NCBI GenBank assembly: GCA_016212475.1
Contig: JACRGC010000011.1
Coordinates: forward strand, 16,255 to 80,254
Direction: 5' to 3'
DNA length: 64,000 nucleotides
Source of the DNA: Microcaldota archaeon
GTDB taxonomy: Archaea > Micrarchaeota > Micrarchaeia > Norongarragalinales > SBBD01
Shown: positions 1 through 8,745 of the stretch, one piece after another
Position numbering within the stretch: position 1 is the first letter of the stretch
How the letters are laid out: each line of letters opens with the position of its first letter
Translations under genes and position numbers: made by a program
Notes under the pieces: generated by a model
The model's database searches: none
The model's input: the letters and a program-made list of their open reading frames with translations, nothing else
What the model was told of the DNA's origin: nothing

Positions 1-72
1 GAAGGCGTATGGAAAAATGTCGAAATTATTGAAAAACTTGAAAATCAATGGAAAATTATAACGACAATTAAT

Positions 73-504
73 TCAAATCAATCTGATGATCTTTGCATAC
101 TTTGGGATTTTAGCAAGCCTTTTGAAATGCGAATCTCCGGTTACAATTTTGATATCCGTTGCCCCTTTGGCTTGGAATTCGTTTGTGGCATCGACCAAAA
201 TCGCATCCATTATGCCAATTGAATCATCCTTAATTGCTTTCCTTAGGTCTTTCCGGAAAATTCCGGCTTTTTTCCACATGTCAAGGGATACATCAACTAT
301 TTCTGAATTGGCAACAATTACTTCAAATGCAGAATTGAAATCCTTCCCCTGCATCTCATATCTGCAGGAAAGCTCGCCAATTGTTATGCTTAATGTAATT
401 AGGGATTCCTTATCATTGTTTTCAATTAATTCCTTTACAATCCTGCCTGCCAAACCCCCGGAAAAATACTCCATCCAGGCATATGTGTCAAGAATGTGGA
501 TCAT
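73..504 (-). CDS. PIN-domain (VapC-like) ribonuclease toxin
   Basis: Protein MIHILDTYAWMEYFSGG...DAILVDATNEFQAKGATDIKIVTGDSHFKRL shows PIN-style acidic residues (LDTYAW, D-A-ILVDA, TGDSHF). Internal ATG at 504 is the likely start; sits just downstream of an AbrB-like ORF. Confidence 0.85.
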   Translation of the reverse strand: MIHILDTYAWMEYFSGGLAGRIVKELIENNDKESLITLSITIGELSCRYEMQGKDFNSAFEVIVANSEIVDVSLDMWKKAGIFRKDLRKAIKDDSIGIMDAILVDATNEFQAKGATDIKIVTGDSHFKRLAKIPKYAKIIRLI

Positions 505-511
505 ATTACCA

Positions 512-709
512 CTAGAATCTGTCTGCATCGCGCGAAAATCCCAAAACATCCGGAAACATTCCAAAACCGTCTTTTTTTGCCTTGGATTTTTCCACCTTTA
601 GCTGCAAAATCTCGCCAACCTTTGCATTCATCGCCCTAACCAGGGAAATTGGCACGGTAACTACGAACGAATCGCCGCTTTTCCGAAGGAATGATGAAAA
701 TGATGTCAT
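512..709 (-). CDS. AbrB/SpoVT-type antitoxin
   Basis: MTSFSSFLRKSGDSFVVTVPISLVRAMNAKVGEILQLKVEK resembles a SpoVT-AbrB swapped hairpin; directly upstream of the PIN toxin. Confidence 0.8.
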   Translation of the reverse strand: MTSFSSFLRKSGDSFVVTVPISLVRAMNAKVGEILQLKVEKSKAKKDGFGMFPDVLGFSRDADRF

Positions 710-921
710 AAAACCACCAAGTATCTTATACGAAATAAGATATATATACATTTCGGATACTATTTGAGCATGAAAGTTGAATGCCATGTCCATTATTTCT
801 TCCGAAAGGGCGATATAAATGTACGGTTGATTTTAATTTTCAAATTGGTTGATTTTTACCGGGCAAAGCAATAATTGATGTGCGAAAATTGAAGGAAAAC
901 ATGAAAAAAATTATCATTTCT

Positions 922-1242
922 TCAAACCAATTTCGTCTTGATCACGATTTCCCCATTTTTCTCAAAAACAAAGATCCTATCCTTCGCCTTTAGATGAAGC
1001 TTCCGGACAAATGCAGCCGGAATTAGGGCTGCAAGGGAAGATCCCACTTGGACTATGCTTCTTTGCTCCGAATTCATTGCCCTAAGCGCTTCAATTTTGC
1101 CCATCACATCCTCCGATACGGCGATTTCCCCGCATTTTTCGCATTTTCCTGCATCAACTGTTATTCCAGGTTCTACCGCGTATGTTATTGCCTTGAATCT
1201 GCCCTTCCCGCAAAAACCGCATTTTAAGCCATTCATTTCCAT
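922..1242 (-). CDS. YgiT/MqsA-like zinc-finger plus AbrB-like antitoxin
   Basis: CGFCGKGRF...CEKCGE (two CxxC) followed by VQVGSSLAALIPAAFVRKLHLKAKDRIFVF, an AbrB-like segment. Confidence 0.7.
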   Translation of the reverse strand: MEMNGLKCGFCGKGRFKAITYAVEPGITVDAGKCEKCGEIAVSEDVMGKIEALRAMNSEQRSIVQVGSSLAALIPAAFVRKLHLKAKDRIFVFEKNGEIVIKTKLV

Positions 1243-1471
1243 ATTTATCACGTCTTTTGTTCCAAAATGCCGTTATTATAAAATATTTCTCCTCAAATTC
1301 ATTGTAAATTACGACCAATTCGCCATTTCGATATGTTTTTCGACTCTTGAATTTGTTTTCTTCATCCTGCTTTTCCATTTTGCCATGGTGGATGCAATCT
1401 ATCGCAAGCTCCCTCCCAACTTCGTTTTTCACAAAAAAATGCATGGAAAAGAAGTATTGTTTTTTCCGCAT
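1154..1471 (-). CDS. DUF4258-like putative toxin, 3' end overlapping the antitoxin
   Basis: ELAIDCIHHGKM...KFKSRKTYRNGELVVIYNEFEEKYFIITAFWNKRR resembles the DUF4258 core; overlaps the antitoxin ORF out of frame by about 90 nt. Confidence 0.6.
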   Translation of the reverse strand: MRKKQYFFSMHFFVKNEVGRELAIDCIHHGKMEKQDEENKFKSRKTYRNGELVVIYNEFEEKYFIITAFWNKRRDKYGNEWLKMRFLREGQIQGNNIRGRTWNNS

Positions 1472-1645
1472 TGAATCCGCTCATACTTACATATAAGTAC
1501 TAATTAGTATATATTCTTTGTTATTTATGATAGTTGAAATCGGATAAATAGGCTTGGTTGAAAAATCATCAACTTCTTGTTGATTTTTAGAGGGAAAATA
1601 GCAAGGTTTATAGCTTCTAATAAAGTCAATTTCTTGTGCAATAAA

Positions 1646-2071
1646 ATGGCAAAATATAACCGGTATTGGATCTCGCAAAATACGGGGCAGAAAGAACCTG
1701 AATTGATGAAGGGGAGCACTAGAAACTTGGTTCATCGGGTAATTGAAAATATATCCGATTTTAGGCGGGTGAAATTAGAGCCATTCTCTTATGCTAGGCA
1801 AAACGGCAAAACGCTTTTGCAGTTCATCCATTATCCAAAAACAAGGCATATTGAAATCGAGTACTTGGGATTCGATTCAAAGCTTAGGAATGCCGAATCC
1901 ATGCGAAGGTCAAAAAGAATGCTTGGGCAAATGGAGGAATTGGCCCGGAAATTGAAAGTTGGGGAAATCAAGACCAACGAAGCGGTTTTCAATAAAAGGA
2001 TGGCAAAAAGGCACGGTTATGATTTTGTGCGGTCGGAGGGAAAATTCAATTTTTATTCGAAAAAAATCTAA
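1646..2071 (+). CDS. Hypothetical protein
   Basis: ORF with ATG at 1646 (MAKYNRYWISQNTGQKEPE...), basic, no recognised domain. Confidence 0.55.
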   Translation: MAKYNRYWISQNTGQKEPELMKGSTRNLVHRVIENISDFRRVKLEPFSYARQNGKTLLQFIHYPKTRHIEIEYLGFDSKLRNAESMRRSKRMLGQMEELARKLKVGEIKTNEAVFNKRMAKRHGYDFVRSEGKFNFYSKKI

Positions 2072-2144
2072 AATAGGGTTGTTAATAAGGCAAATCAACC
2101 GCTGGTTTAATTAAAATCAACCAAATCTTATTATACCGGGAAAG

Positions 2145-2381
2145 GTGTTCTATTTGAAGAAAAAGGATATGTACAATCACGCAAATGTTATAAAGGAAAT
2201 AAAGGAGAACCGGAAGGAAATGCAAGAACTTCGGGAGAAGATGGAATCATTTTTTGAGACGATGGAAGTCTTATCTGATAAAAGGGCTATGAGGTCCTTG
2301 GCTGCATCGGATAGGGACATTAAAGCCGGAAGGGTGCATAAGTGGTCGGAAATCAAAAAGGATTTCCTGGGGGGCAAGTAG
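2145..2381 (+). CDS. RelB-like antitoxin (putative)
   Basis: Short charged helical ORF 10 nt upstream of a RelE-like toxin. Confidence 0.55.
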   Translation: MFYLKKKDMYNHANVIKEIKENRKEMQELREKMESFFETMEVLSDKRAMRSLAASDRDIKAGRVHKWSEIKKDFLGGK

Positions 2382-2390
2382 GCTAAATTA

Positions 2391-2633
2391 ATGGAACTTG
2401 TTTTAACAAATAAATTTTTTAAGCAATTAAAACGGATTCATCCATCCGATCTCAAGCGGATATCACTAGTTATAGGCGAGCTTGAATCCGGATTGATAAG
2501 CGGTATTCCACTTGGTGGAAAATTGGAAGGCAGTTTTAAATTGAGAGTAGGAAATTACCGGATCATATATGAAATTTCAAATCAAAAAATATACTTAACT
2601 GATGTTGGCCATCGGCAAAATATTTACGATTAA
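2391..2633 (+). CDS. RelE/ParE-family mRNA interferase toxin
   Basis: MELVLTNKFFKQLKRI...GGKLEGSFKLRVGNYRIIYEISNQKIYLTDVGHRQNIYD carries RelE hallmarks (LRVGNYRIIYEI, VGHRQNIY). Confidence 0.9.
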   Translation: MELVLTNKFFKQLKRIHPSDLKRISLVIGELESGLISGIPLGGKLEGSFKLRVGNYRIIYEISNQKIYLTDVGHRQNIYD

Positions 2634-2637
2634 TCGT

Positions 2638-2838
2638 TCATTTTGCCTTCGTTTTTATTGGAAGTTTTGCCTTTGCAAGCTCCTTTGAAGCATGCAAAAT
2701 TTCAATCCCAAGGGCATTTCCGGACTTATCGAGGTCGACTATCACATTTTCGGAAACCGGATTGCTTTCGCGGTATTTTCCAGACTTGATCCGAATATAT
2801 GGCACATCATCATCCTCAAAATATTGCATCCCTTTCAT
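2638..2838 (-). CDS. DUF2283-like protein
   Basis: MQYFEDDDVPYIRIKSGKYRESNPVSENVIVDLDKSGNALGIEILHASK matches DUF2283 pattern (YD...D.lYI...VSENV.VDLD..G...GIEIL.AS). Confidence 0.8.
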   Translation of the reverse strand: MKGMQYFEDDDVPYIRIKSGKYRESNPVSENVIVDLDKSGNALGIEILHASKELAKAKLPIKTKAK

Positions 2839-2892
2839 ATTACCCGCCTTTTGTCTATGAAATAAGCGGTTATCGCCCATATATTGTTTTCA
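2829..2892 (-). pseudogene. C-terminal remnant of a DUF4258-like toxin
   Basis: In the alternative frame the minus strand reads VVIENNIWAITAYFIDKRRVI-stop immediately before DUF2283, as expected for the 3' end of a DUF4258 partner; no upstream body is present. Confidence 0.55.
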
Positions 2893-2931
2893 ATGACCAC
2901 ACATAAAAACCTATTCCGAATAAACTAATGA

Positions 2932-3600
2932 ATGAAACCATCCGATCGTAAAGGAACCGCCCTTGAAAAGCCGCAGGCATACGCTTGGGAAAAGGAGTAC
3001 AAAACAGGAAGGGGGATGTGGAAAGGAACAACTAATTTTGCGCTGAATTTGCCCTCTGGAAGCAAAATTTTGGAAATTGGCTGCGGGAATGGGAAGCACT
3101 TGAGCTCATTTTTCAACAAGGGATATGATGTTTATGCAATGGATGTTTCCCCAACTGCAATTGAACTGGCAAAAGATAGGGCCAAAATATCGAAGGCAAA
3201 GGTTCATTTTTACGTTGGGGATGCATCAAAGCTGGATTTTAAGGATGGATTTTTCGATTGCGTATTCATGTTCCATTTGCTTGCGCACCTAAGCCTTGAG
3301 GATCAGGCTAAAGCTGTTTTTGAGGCATTTAGAGTTCTAAAAAAGGGCGGAAAATGCTATTTTAGGGATTTTCATGTTTCGGATTACAGGTTCGGGAAGG
3401 GAATTGAAGTTGAAAAGAATACCTTCAGGAGGGGAACGAATGTTTGGGTGCATTATTTTACGGAAGAAGAACTAAAGGAAATGTTCCGGAAGGCAGGTTT
3501 TGGAGTTGAAAAGATCATTTTAGACTCTTACAAGCACATTTTCAGGGGAGAAGCGTTTGGAAGGTGCGAAATGGATGGGGTTTTTGTGAAGAAAGCCTGA
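2932..3600 (+). CDS. Class I SAM-dependent methyltransferase
   Basis: ILEIGCGNGKHLSSFFNKGYDVYAMDVSPTAIELAKDRA ... FDCVFMFHLLAHL motifs. Confidence 0.9.
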   Translation: MKPSDRKGTALEKPQAYAWEKEYKTGRGMWKGTTNFALNLPSGSKILEIGCGNGKHLSSFFNKGYDVYAMDVSPTAIELAKDRAKISKAKVHFYVGDASKLDFKDGFFDCVFMFHLLAHLSLEDQAKAVFEAFRVLKKGGKCYFRDFHVSDYRFGKGIEVEKNTFRRGTNVWVHYFTEEELKEMFRKAGFGVEKIILDSYKHIFRGEAFGRCEMDGVFVKKA

Positions 3601-3645
3601 AGCTGGGGCAAATTAATGAATAATAAAGGTTAACATTGGAAGTTT

Positions 3646-4122
3646 ATGATGGAAAAATACCCGCTTTATAAAAACAAGGAGCCATTTATCACAAAGGATC
3701 AAAAATTATTGGAAGATGAAGGATTCCGAAATAGGGCAAATCCGGAACTTTTGGTCATACTTAGCCATTCGATCCGAAGGCGGGTGGATGGAAATATTGC
3801 GGAAAAGTATGAAACCTTATCCCCAAGGGAAATTTCCGACCTTGCAAAATTGGACTTTAAAAGCATTGCAGACAAAGGTTTGGAAGTGGTCAAGGATGCC
3901 GATGAAAAAGGAGTGGTAAAAAGATTATTTGATCCTAAGGAAATAACAAATTTTAGAAGGTTGGTTGAGCACGTTGCTCCAATCCGAAATTGGTTCCTGG
4001 CAAGGAAAAAGCACGGATATATCGGAGGAGTGCACGAATGGGAAAAAAAGGATGTGATTGGAATTACGGATGCAATTATTAGGATATCAAAAGATAAGCG
4101 CTACAAGCATCTGGAAGGGTAA
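3646..4122 (+). CDS. Hypothetical protein
   Basis: 158-aa ORF, no recognised domain; 6 nt from the next ORF. Confidence 0.55.
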   Translation: MMEKYPLYKNKEPFITKDQKLLEDEGFRNRANPELLVILSHSIRRRVDGNIAEKYETLSPREISDLAKLDFKSIADKGLEVVKDADEKGVVKRLFDPKEITNFRRLVEHVAPIRNWFLARKKHGYIGGVHEWEKKDVIGITDAIIRISKDKRYKHLEG

Positions 4123-4127
4123 AAAAC

Positions 4128-4493
4128 ATGTCCGAAATCCCATATTTGCTGGAAGCCCAAAAAAAGATCGGGGAAAAGCATCCGCATCTTAAGGAATATG
4201 TCGATCTTTTGCCCCACATCGTAAGGCTTAGCGAAGGGTTGAACCGAATTAGGAAAACAAGGAAAAATGAGGAAGTTGATGGAAAAATTTCAGGAGAGGA
4301 TTTGAATAAGTTTATGGCAAAAAACGATTTCGATGCGAATTTGCATGCGCTCACTCCAAAGGCATTGGTTTTCCATTTTTCAAATTACATGGAGTGGCAA
4401 AAATCAAACAAATTAAGGAAAAAAGAATTCATGAAAGGGCTGGAAAATCTGCAAATTGCAATACAAAATATGCAAAAGAACCATCAGATTTGA
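4128..4493 (+). CDS. Hypothetical protein
   Basis: 121-aa ORF, likely co-transcribed with 3646..4122. Confidence 0.55.
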   Translation: MSEIPYLLEAQKKIGEKHPHLKEYVDLLPHIVRLSEGLNRIRKTRKNEEVDGKISGEDLNKFMAKNDFDANLHALTPKALVFHFSNYMEWQKSNKLRKKEFMKGLENLQIAIQNMQKNHQI

Positions 4494-4494
4494 G

Positions 4495-4788
4495 CTATTT
4501 TTTCACGTAGCCCCCAACCCTTAAAAGTGAACGCTTGAAATTGAGGCTTTTTACGATCCAATTAAGATCCTCCAGATGCTGTTTTGAAATTGAATTGTTC
4601 TTGATCATGTGCTCGCGGATCTGGGCCAATTTTTCGGCAATTTTTGGCTTGATGGAAGCGGGTGTGGATGTATTCGTTTGCTCGTTCCAAAGCTCTTCCA
4701 TGGTCACCTTTGCCTGCCTAAACCACAAATGGTTCCTTCCGTAAATGGTATTTTCCTGCTTTTTTAATGTCTTTTTTTCCTCGGCCAT
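4495..4788 (-). CDS. Hypothetical basic protein
   Basis: 97-aa ORF MAEEKKTLKKQENTIYGRNHLWFRQAK... Confidence 0.5.
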   Translation of the reverse strand: MAEEKKTLKKQENTIYGRNHLWFRQAKVTMEELWNEQTNTSTPASIKPKIAEKLAQIREHMIKNNSISKQHLEDLNWIVKSLNFKRSLLRVGGYVKK

Positions 4789-4915
4789 GGGATCACTTGA
4801 ATTGATTTGGCAAAATGCAAATAAAAACAGGACGTTTTTGGAAAAAGTTGGGACTAGGGGTAAAAAACAGCCATAAATTAAAATTCGGTTGTTAAAAAAA
4901 ATAAGATTAAAGCAG

Positions 4916-4983
4916 AAAAATCAGTTTGAGCCAGTAAAAATCAATTTAAGGCGGAAAAATCAAAATTTAGCTCGTAAAAATCA
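4916..4983. repeat. Four spaced copies of AAAAATCA at about 20-bp period
   Basis: AAAAATCA at 4916, 4936, 4955 and 4976, immediately downstream of the uL30 stop. Confidence 0.7.
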
Positions 4984-4985
4984 GC

Positions 4986-5459
4986 TTACAACATCCTAAG
5001 TATCAGATCGTTCATCTTTTCCTTCCGGTTGCCAAGCGCGCCTTTTGGATACCTTTGCTTGATTCCAAGCTTTTCAAATCCCTTAATTGGGGGATGCAAT
5101 CTGAAAAGTGGCTTTAGCCCCGCAACTTCCTTGAAATTGGCAGTCCCTTCAAAGAAATGCTTTGCATATTCTGAAATCGTCTTGTATTTTGAATTCTTTG
5201 CAAGGTATTCGTCGGTCAATCTCTTTCCGCCGGTTATTTCTCCCCTTTCCCTGAATAATTTTTCTACAACTTTTTCTGAAACCTCGCCGTATGTGATCCA
5301 ATCGTTTGCAACGTGCAAAAAGCCGGTTGTTTGCGTGCCGGATTGTATCAAAACGAGGTGGTTTTTCCTAGTCAAGTGGTTTTGCTTCATGACAACTTCC
5401 AATTTTCCGCGTGTTTCCATGCTTCCACGGACCCTTAAAATTGCAATCAATTGTGCCAT
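4986..5459 (-). CDS. rpl30: Ribosomal protein uL30
   Basis: MAQLIAILRVRGSMETRG...ITYGEV...FRLHPPIKGFE; last gene of the archaeal RP operon. Confidence 0.93.
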   Translation of the reverse strand: MAQLIAILRVRGSMETRGKLEVVMKQNHLTRKNHLVLIQSGTQTTGFLHVANDWITYGEVSEKVVEKLFRERGEITGGKRLTDEYLAKNSKYKTISEYAKHFFEGTANFKEVAGLKPLFRLHPPIKGFEKLGIKQRYPKGALGNRKEKMNDLILRML

Positions 5460-5509
5460 TTATTTCACCAACAACAAATCAAACTTTTTCAACTTTTCAA
5501 GATGCATTT

Positions 5510-6223
5510 TCAAACTTTTTCTTCTGTTTTTACAATTTCTGCGCCTTCAATTGCAGGGGCATCCTTTGCGATTTCCTGCTCTATTTTTGCAACAACTTCA
5601 ACAAAATATTTGCCGTTCTTGAGGCTGTTTGCAGAGTTTAGCGCTTTGAGCGTTGCAAGGACCGCATTCAAAATATTTCTTGTCCTTCCCTTTGAAAATG
5701 TCCAGCAATCTTTGACTCCGGCGAGTTCTAAAACTTTTTTCGTAGTTTCACCGGCAACTATCCCAATTCCTTTTGGGGCCGGAAGGATTGTAACTTCGGT
5801 GCTTGAGCTTTTTCCGTAAACTTTTTGTGCAACTGAATGTTGCGATCCACATCCGCACTCCCAGCTTCCGCATCCAAGCTTGATTCTTATGATGTTTTTC
5901 TTGGCTTCCGTAATGGCTTCGCCGATCGCATCGCGAACTTCGGGCGCTTTCCCAACTCCAACAGCAATGTAGCCTCTTGAATTTCCCAAAATTACAACTG
6001 CTCGCATGAACTGCTTCCTTCCATATGCAGTCATTCTTTGCGTGCTTTTGATTTCCAATACCTGATCTTTTAGGTCAGGAAGCAAAGTGTCGACTATTTC
6101 GGTTTCAAGAATCCTCTTGCCAGAGTCTAAAATTTCATCGATGGAAGTGATTTCCCTAGCTGCAACTTTTTTTCCCAGTTCAGTCCTTGGGTCCCAATTC
6201 CTTTCCCGGCGGTCATCTCTCAT
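5510..6223 (-). CDS. rps5: Ribosomal protein uS5
   Basis: QRMTAYGRKQFMRAVVILGNSRGYIAVGVGKAPEVRDAI; archaeal S5. Confidence 0.96.
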   Translation of the reverse strand: MRDDRRERNWDPRTELGKKVAAREITSIDEILDSGKRILETEIVDTLLPDLKDQVLEIKSTQRMTAYGRKQFMRAVVILGNSRGYIAVGVGKAPEVRDAIGEAITEAKKNIIRIKLGCGSWECGCGSQHSVAQKVYGKSSSTEVTILPAPKGIGIVAGETTKKVLELAGVKDCWTFSKGRTRNILNAVLATLKALNSANSLKNGKYFVEVVAKIEQEIAKDAPAIEGAEIVKTEEKV

Positions 6224-6240
6224 TTAATCACTCTCTATAA

Positions 6241-6747
6241 TCATTGCATTTTCAGGATTTTTTCCTTGCATTCGTTGAATTTTGAATTTGATTCGCCCTT
6301 TAGGTGCGTTCCTTCAATCCTTTCTTTGGATGGCAAAATCTCTTCCGAATATGGGATTTTGATTCCGGCATCAATTGCGCCTTTTAGCGCGGCAAAAATA
6401 AGGCTGCCCTTTGTTGCAGGATGGAGCCCGATGTCCAAAACCGCTTCGGTTACGCCCTTTTTCATTGCGTTTTTGGCGCAAAGAAGGCCAACCAAATAAG
6501 CCGAAGGAGTGTTTGATTTCCCGGGGTAGCCGATTTTCAAAAGCGCCCTTGAAGTGGATGAAGTCACAACTTGGTCGCCTTTTAAATCAAAGTTTGCAAA
6601 TTCAACAATAATGTACTTGTTTGTCTTGCGAACAACCATTCGGTATTTCCTTGATTTGAGATGGGCAAGCCTCTTTTCATAGTCTGTCCTGCCTTCTGTT
6701 CTTCGCCTGAAATGGACCGCGTAAATTGGCCCCGTTGCCTTTGTCAT
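6241..6747 (-). CDS. rpl18: Ribosomal protein uL18
   Basis: FRRRTEGRTDYEKRLAHLKSRKYRMVVRKTNKYIIVEF; 4-nt overlap with eL19. Confidence 0.96.
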   Translation of the reverse strand: MTKATGPIYAVHFRRRTEGRTDYEKRLAHLKSRKYRMVVRKTNKYIIVEFANFDLKGDQVVTSSTSRALLKIGYPGKSNTPSAYLVGLLCAKNAMKKGVTEAVLDIGLHPATKGSLIFAALKGAIDAGIKIPYSEEILPSKERIEGTHLKGESNSKFNECKEKILKMQ

Positions 6748-7184
6748 ACTGTTTTACCTTTTTGGAATTTTCCAATTGTTTCCGAAAGCTGAATCTTGTT
6801 CTTGACAGAATTTCCAGAAACCATCCTGTAAATTTTCCTGTAATCCTTTGATTCGAGCCTGAATTTGTTGTTCTTGAGGGATTTCCTAAGCGATCTTACT
6901 TTTCGCATCCAAAGATCCTTCTTTGATGTGCCGGCGTACATGGATCCCTTTTTCTTTCCTTCGCCCCTGCCCCTGCCTGAGCGCTTCCTTGTCTGGGCAA
7001 TCCTTGCCTCTCCCCTTGAAATTCCCTGTTTTGGGAGAAGGATGACCGCCTTATCCTTGATCAAATTGCGGATATCCTCGCGCGTAAGTGCTTCGGTTGC
7101 GCGCTTGACATCAAGAACCCGAATCCTGCTCTCGCCCGCCTTTAGGATGTCCGCCGCAATCCTTCTTACTGTTTGTACTGACAT
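6744..7184 (-). CDS. rpl19e: Ribosomal protein eL19
   Basis: RRIAADILKAGESRIRVLDVKRATEALTREDIRNLIKD...GRGRGEGKKKGSMYAG. Confidence 0.96.
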   Translation of the reverse strand: MSVQTVRRIAADILKAGESRIRVLDVKRATEALTREDIRNLIKDKAVILLPKQGISRGEARIAQTRKRSGRGRGEGKKKGSMYAGTSKKDLWMRKVRSLRKSLKNNKFRLESKDYRKIYRMVSGNSVKNKIQLSETIGKFQKGKTV

Positions 7185-7293
7185 AATTTTTTCACGATTT
7201 TTTTATTCAAATTAATTTTCAAACCATTTCCTTTTTTCAATTTTTTCACAAATTTTCATTTTGATCCATTTTTTTCAAAATAAAATCCTTGGT

Positions 7294-7632
7294 TCAATTC
7301 AAAACCTTAAGGCCCATCTCTCCCGCTTTTTTCCGGATTGCCTCTTTGCTCTTTTTGGAAAGGGTTGCCTGCAATCTTAAAACAAACCCTTTGAGCTCCT
7401 TTTCAAATTTTCTCAAATCATTAAGGTTCATGACCATGAACTCCTTCTTCCCTTGCGGGTGGTTATCCCTAGTTGAATTGGGCCCGCGGTATCCCTTGTT
7501 TACAACTGCGCCTGCCCATTTTATCTTTCCAGCCTGCTTGTTGTCAATTCCCCTTGGCTTTCTCCATTTTTCCTTGACCCTTCTGTTAACCGACCTGTTT
7601 GGCCTAACGAATTGCGGATGTTTTGTTCCCAT
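7294..7632 (-). CDS. rpl32e: Ribosomal protein eL32
   Basis: QFVRPNRSVNRRVKEKWRKPRGIDNKQ...VNKGYRGPNSTRDNHPQGKKEFMV. Confidence 0.94.
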   Translation of the reverse strand: MGTKHPQFVRPNRSVNRRVKEKWRKPRGIDNKQAGKIKWAGAVVNKGYRGPNSTRDNHPQGKKEFMVMNLNDLRKFEKELKGFVLRLQATLSKKSKEAIRKKAGEMGLKVLN

Positions 7633-7650
7633 TTTTTAATCTACCTTTAG

Positions 7651-8160
7651 TTACCTGACATGATAAATCCCATCTGAAAATACTCGCCTGTCCTTTCCAA
7701 CGATTTTGACTGCCTGGATGATGTTAGCAGCTGTTTGGCCAACATCTTCCTTGCTATCTCCCTTGACCGAAATATCCTGCCCACTGATTACGACTTGGGT
7801 TTTGCCAACAATGTTTGCTTCCCTTGGGACCTTTTCCCCAAGGAAATTCTTGATTATGACTTTTGGGCCCTTGATTTCTATGCTGACCGGAAAATGGGCG
7901 TAAACGACTTGCAATTTCTTGGAAAAGGGCTCTGCAGCGCCTTTGAATACATTCATGATGTTTCGGCCAACGCTGTTGATCATCGCATTGGTTTCCCGCC
8001 TAAGCTTCTTTAGCGGAGCAATGTGGATTGTCCCGTCCTTTATTTCTATTTTCATTTTTCTTGAATTGAATTTCAAAGTGGTTTCATGGCTGCCCGACTT
8101 GATTTTAAGGGAATCGACTGCTATTTCAACCGTTGTCTTTTCTGGTATTTTTACTTCCAT
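7651..8160 (-). CDS. rpl6: Ribosomal protein uL6
   Basis: Archaeal L6 pattern: INSVGRNIMNVFKGAAEPFSKKLQVVYAHFPVSIEIKGPKVIIKNFLGEKVPR ... VFSDGIYHV. Confidence 0.96.
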   Translation of the reverse strand: MEVKIPEKTTVEIAVDSLKIKSGSHETTLKFNSRKMKIEIKDGTIHIAPLKKLRRETNAMINSVGRNIMNVFKGAAEPFSKKLQVVYAHFPVSIEIKGPKVIIKNFLGEKVPREANIVGKTQVVISGQDISVKGDSKEDVGQTAANIIQAVKIVGKDRRVFSDGIYHVR

Positions 8161-8169
8161 TTAGTATCA

Positions 8170-8556
8170 CTAATAAACAAGCGCAATGAGCCTTCCTCCG
8201 ATCTTTAGTTCCTTTGCCTTTGTGTGCGTCATCATCCCGCTCGATGTTGAAACAACTAAAACTCCAAGGCCCCTTGCCGGCAAAAACCGCCCCTCCCATT
8301 TTTCCCACTCGCCTGCTTTTACGGAAAAACGCGGCTTGATTGCCTTGCATTTGTTGACTTTACCAAGAAGCTTGACGGTCATGGCTCCGCTTAACCCTTC
8401 GTCATTTGCAGAGTACTCTTCGATGTAGCCTTCAGTCTTGAAAATCCCAAGCACCTGCGAAAGAAGCTTTGAACCCTTCCCGATCTGGCAAGTGGCCCTG
8501 CCTTTTGTTTCAGATACGAAGATCTGGTTCAATGCGTCAGCTAAAGTATCAACCAT
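8170..8556 (-). CDS. rps8: Ribosomal protein uS8
   Basis: MVDTLADALNQIF...GVLVVSTSSGMMTHTKAKELKIGGRLIALVY; ATG at 8556 preferred over GTG at 8565. Confidence 0.96.
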   Translation of the reverse strand: MVDTLADALNQIFVSETKGRATCQIGKGSKLLSQVLGIFKTEGYIEEYSANDEGLSGAMTVKLLGKVNKCKAIKPRFSVKAGEWEKWEGRFLPARGLGVLVVSTSSGMMTHTKAKELKIGGRLIALVY

Positions 8557-8561
8557 TATTT

Positions 8562-8723
8562 TCACCCAAACTTTTGGAACCCAAGTTCCTTGGCGTTTTC
8601 CCTAAAGCACTTCCTGCAAATGTACAGGCCGTATTTTTGGATTAGCCCGCGAACGTTGCCGCAAATCTTGCACTTGCGCTTTCCGCGGTGCTTGTATTTC
8701 AAATCAATGTCTTGCTTTGCCAT
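8562..8723 (-). CDS. rps14: Ribosomal protein uS14 (zinc-binding), absent from ORF track
   Basis: Translated by eye: [53 protein letters not shown] (53 aa) with CxxC...CxxC, in its canonical operon slot. Confidence 0.95.
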   Translation of the reverse strand: MAKQDIDLKYKHRGKRKCKICGNVRGLIQKYGLYICRKCFRENAKELGFQKFG

Positions 8724-8745
8724 TTATTTTTTCACTTTGATTTTT

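Noticed and set aside
1-72. Possible tail of a plus-strand gene entering from the left edge (KAYGKMSKLLKNLKINGKL-stop)
   Set aside because: Too short to judge without upstream sequence.
86-601. 171-aa plus-strand ORF opposite PIN/AbrB
   Set aside because: Mirror frame of the PIN toxin; composition and lack of motifs favour the minus strand.
5029-5622. Long plus-strand ORFs opposite the ribosomal operon (for example 5029..5622, 8792..9316, 9705..10022)
   Set aside because: Antisense shadows of clearly recognised ribosomal protein genes; no recognisable domains.
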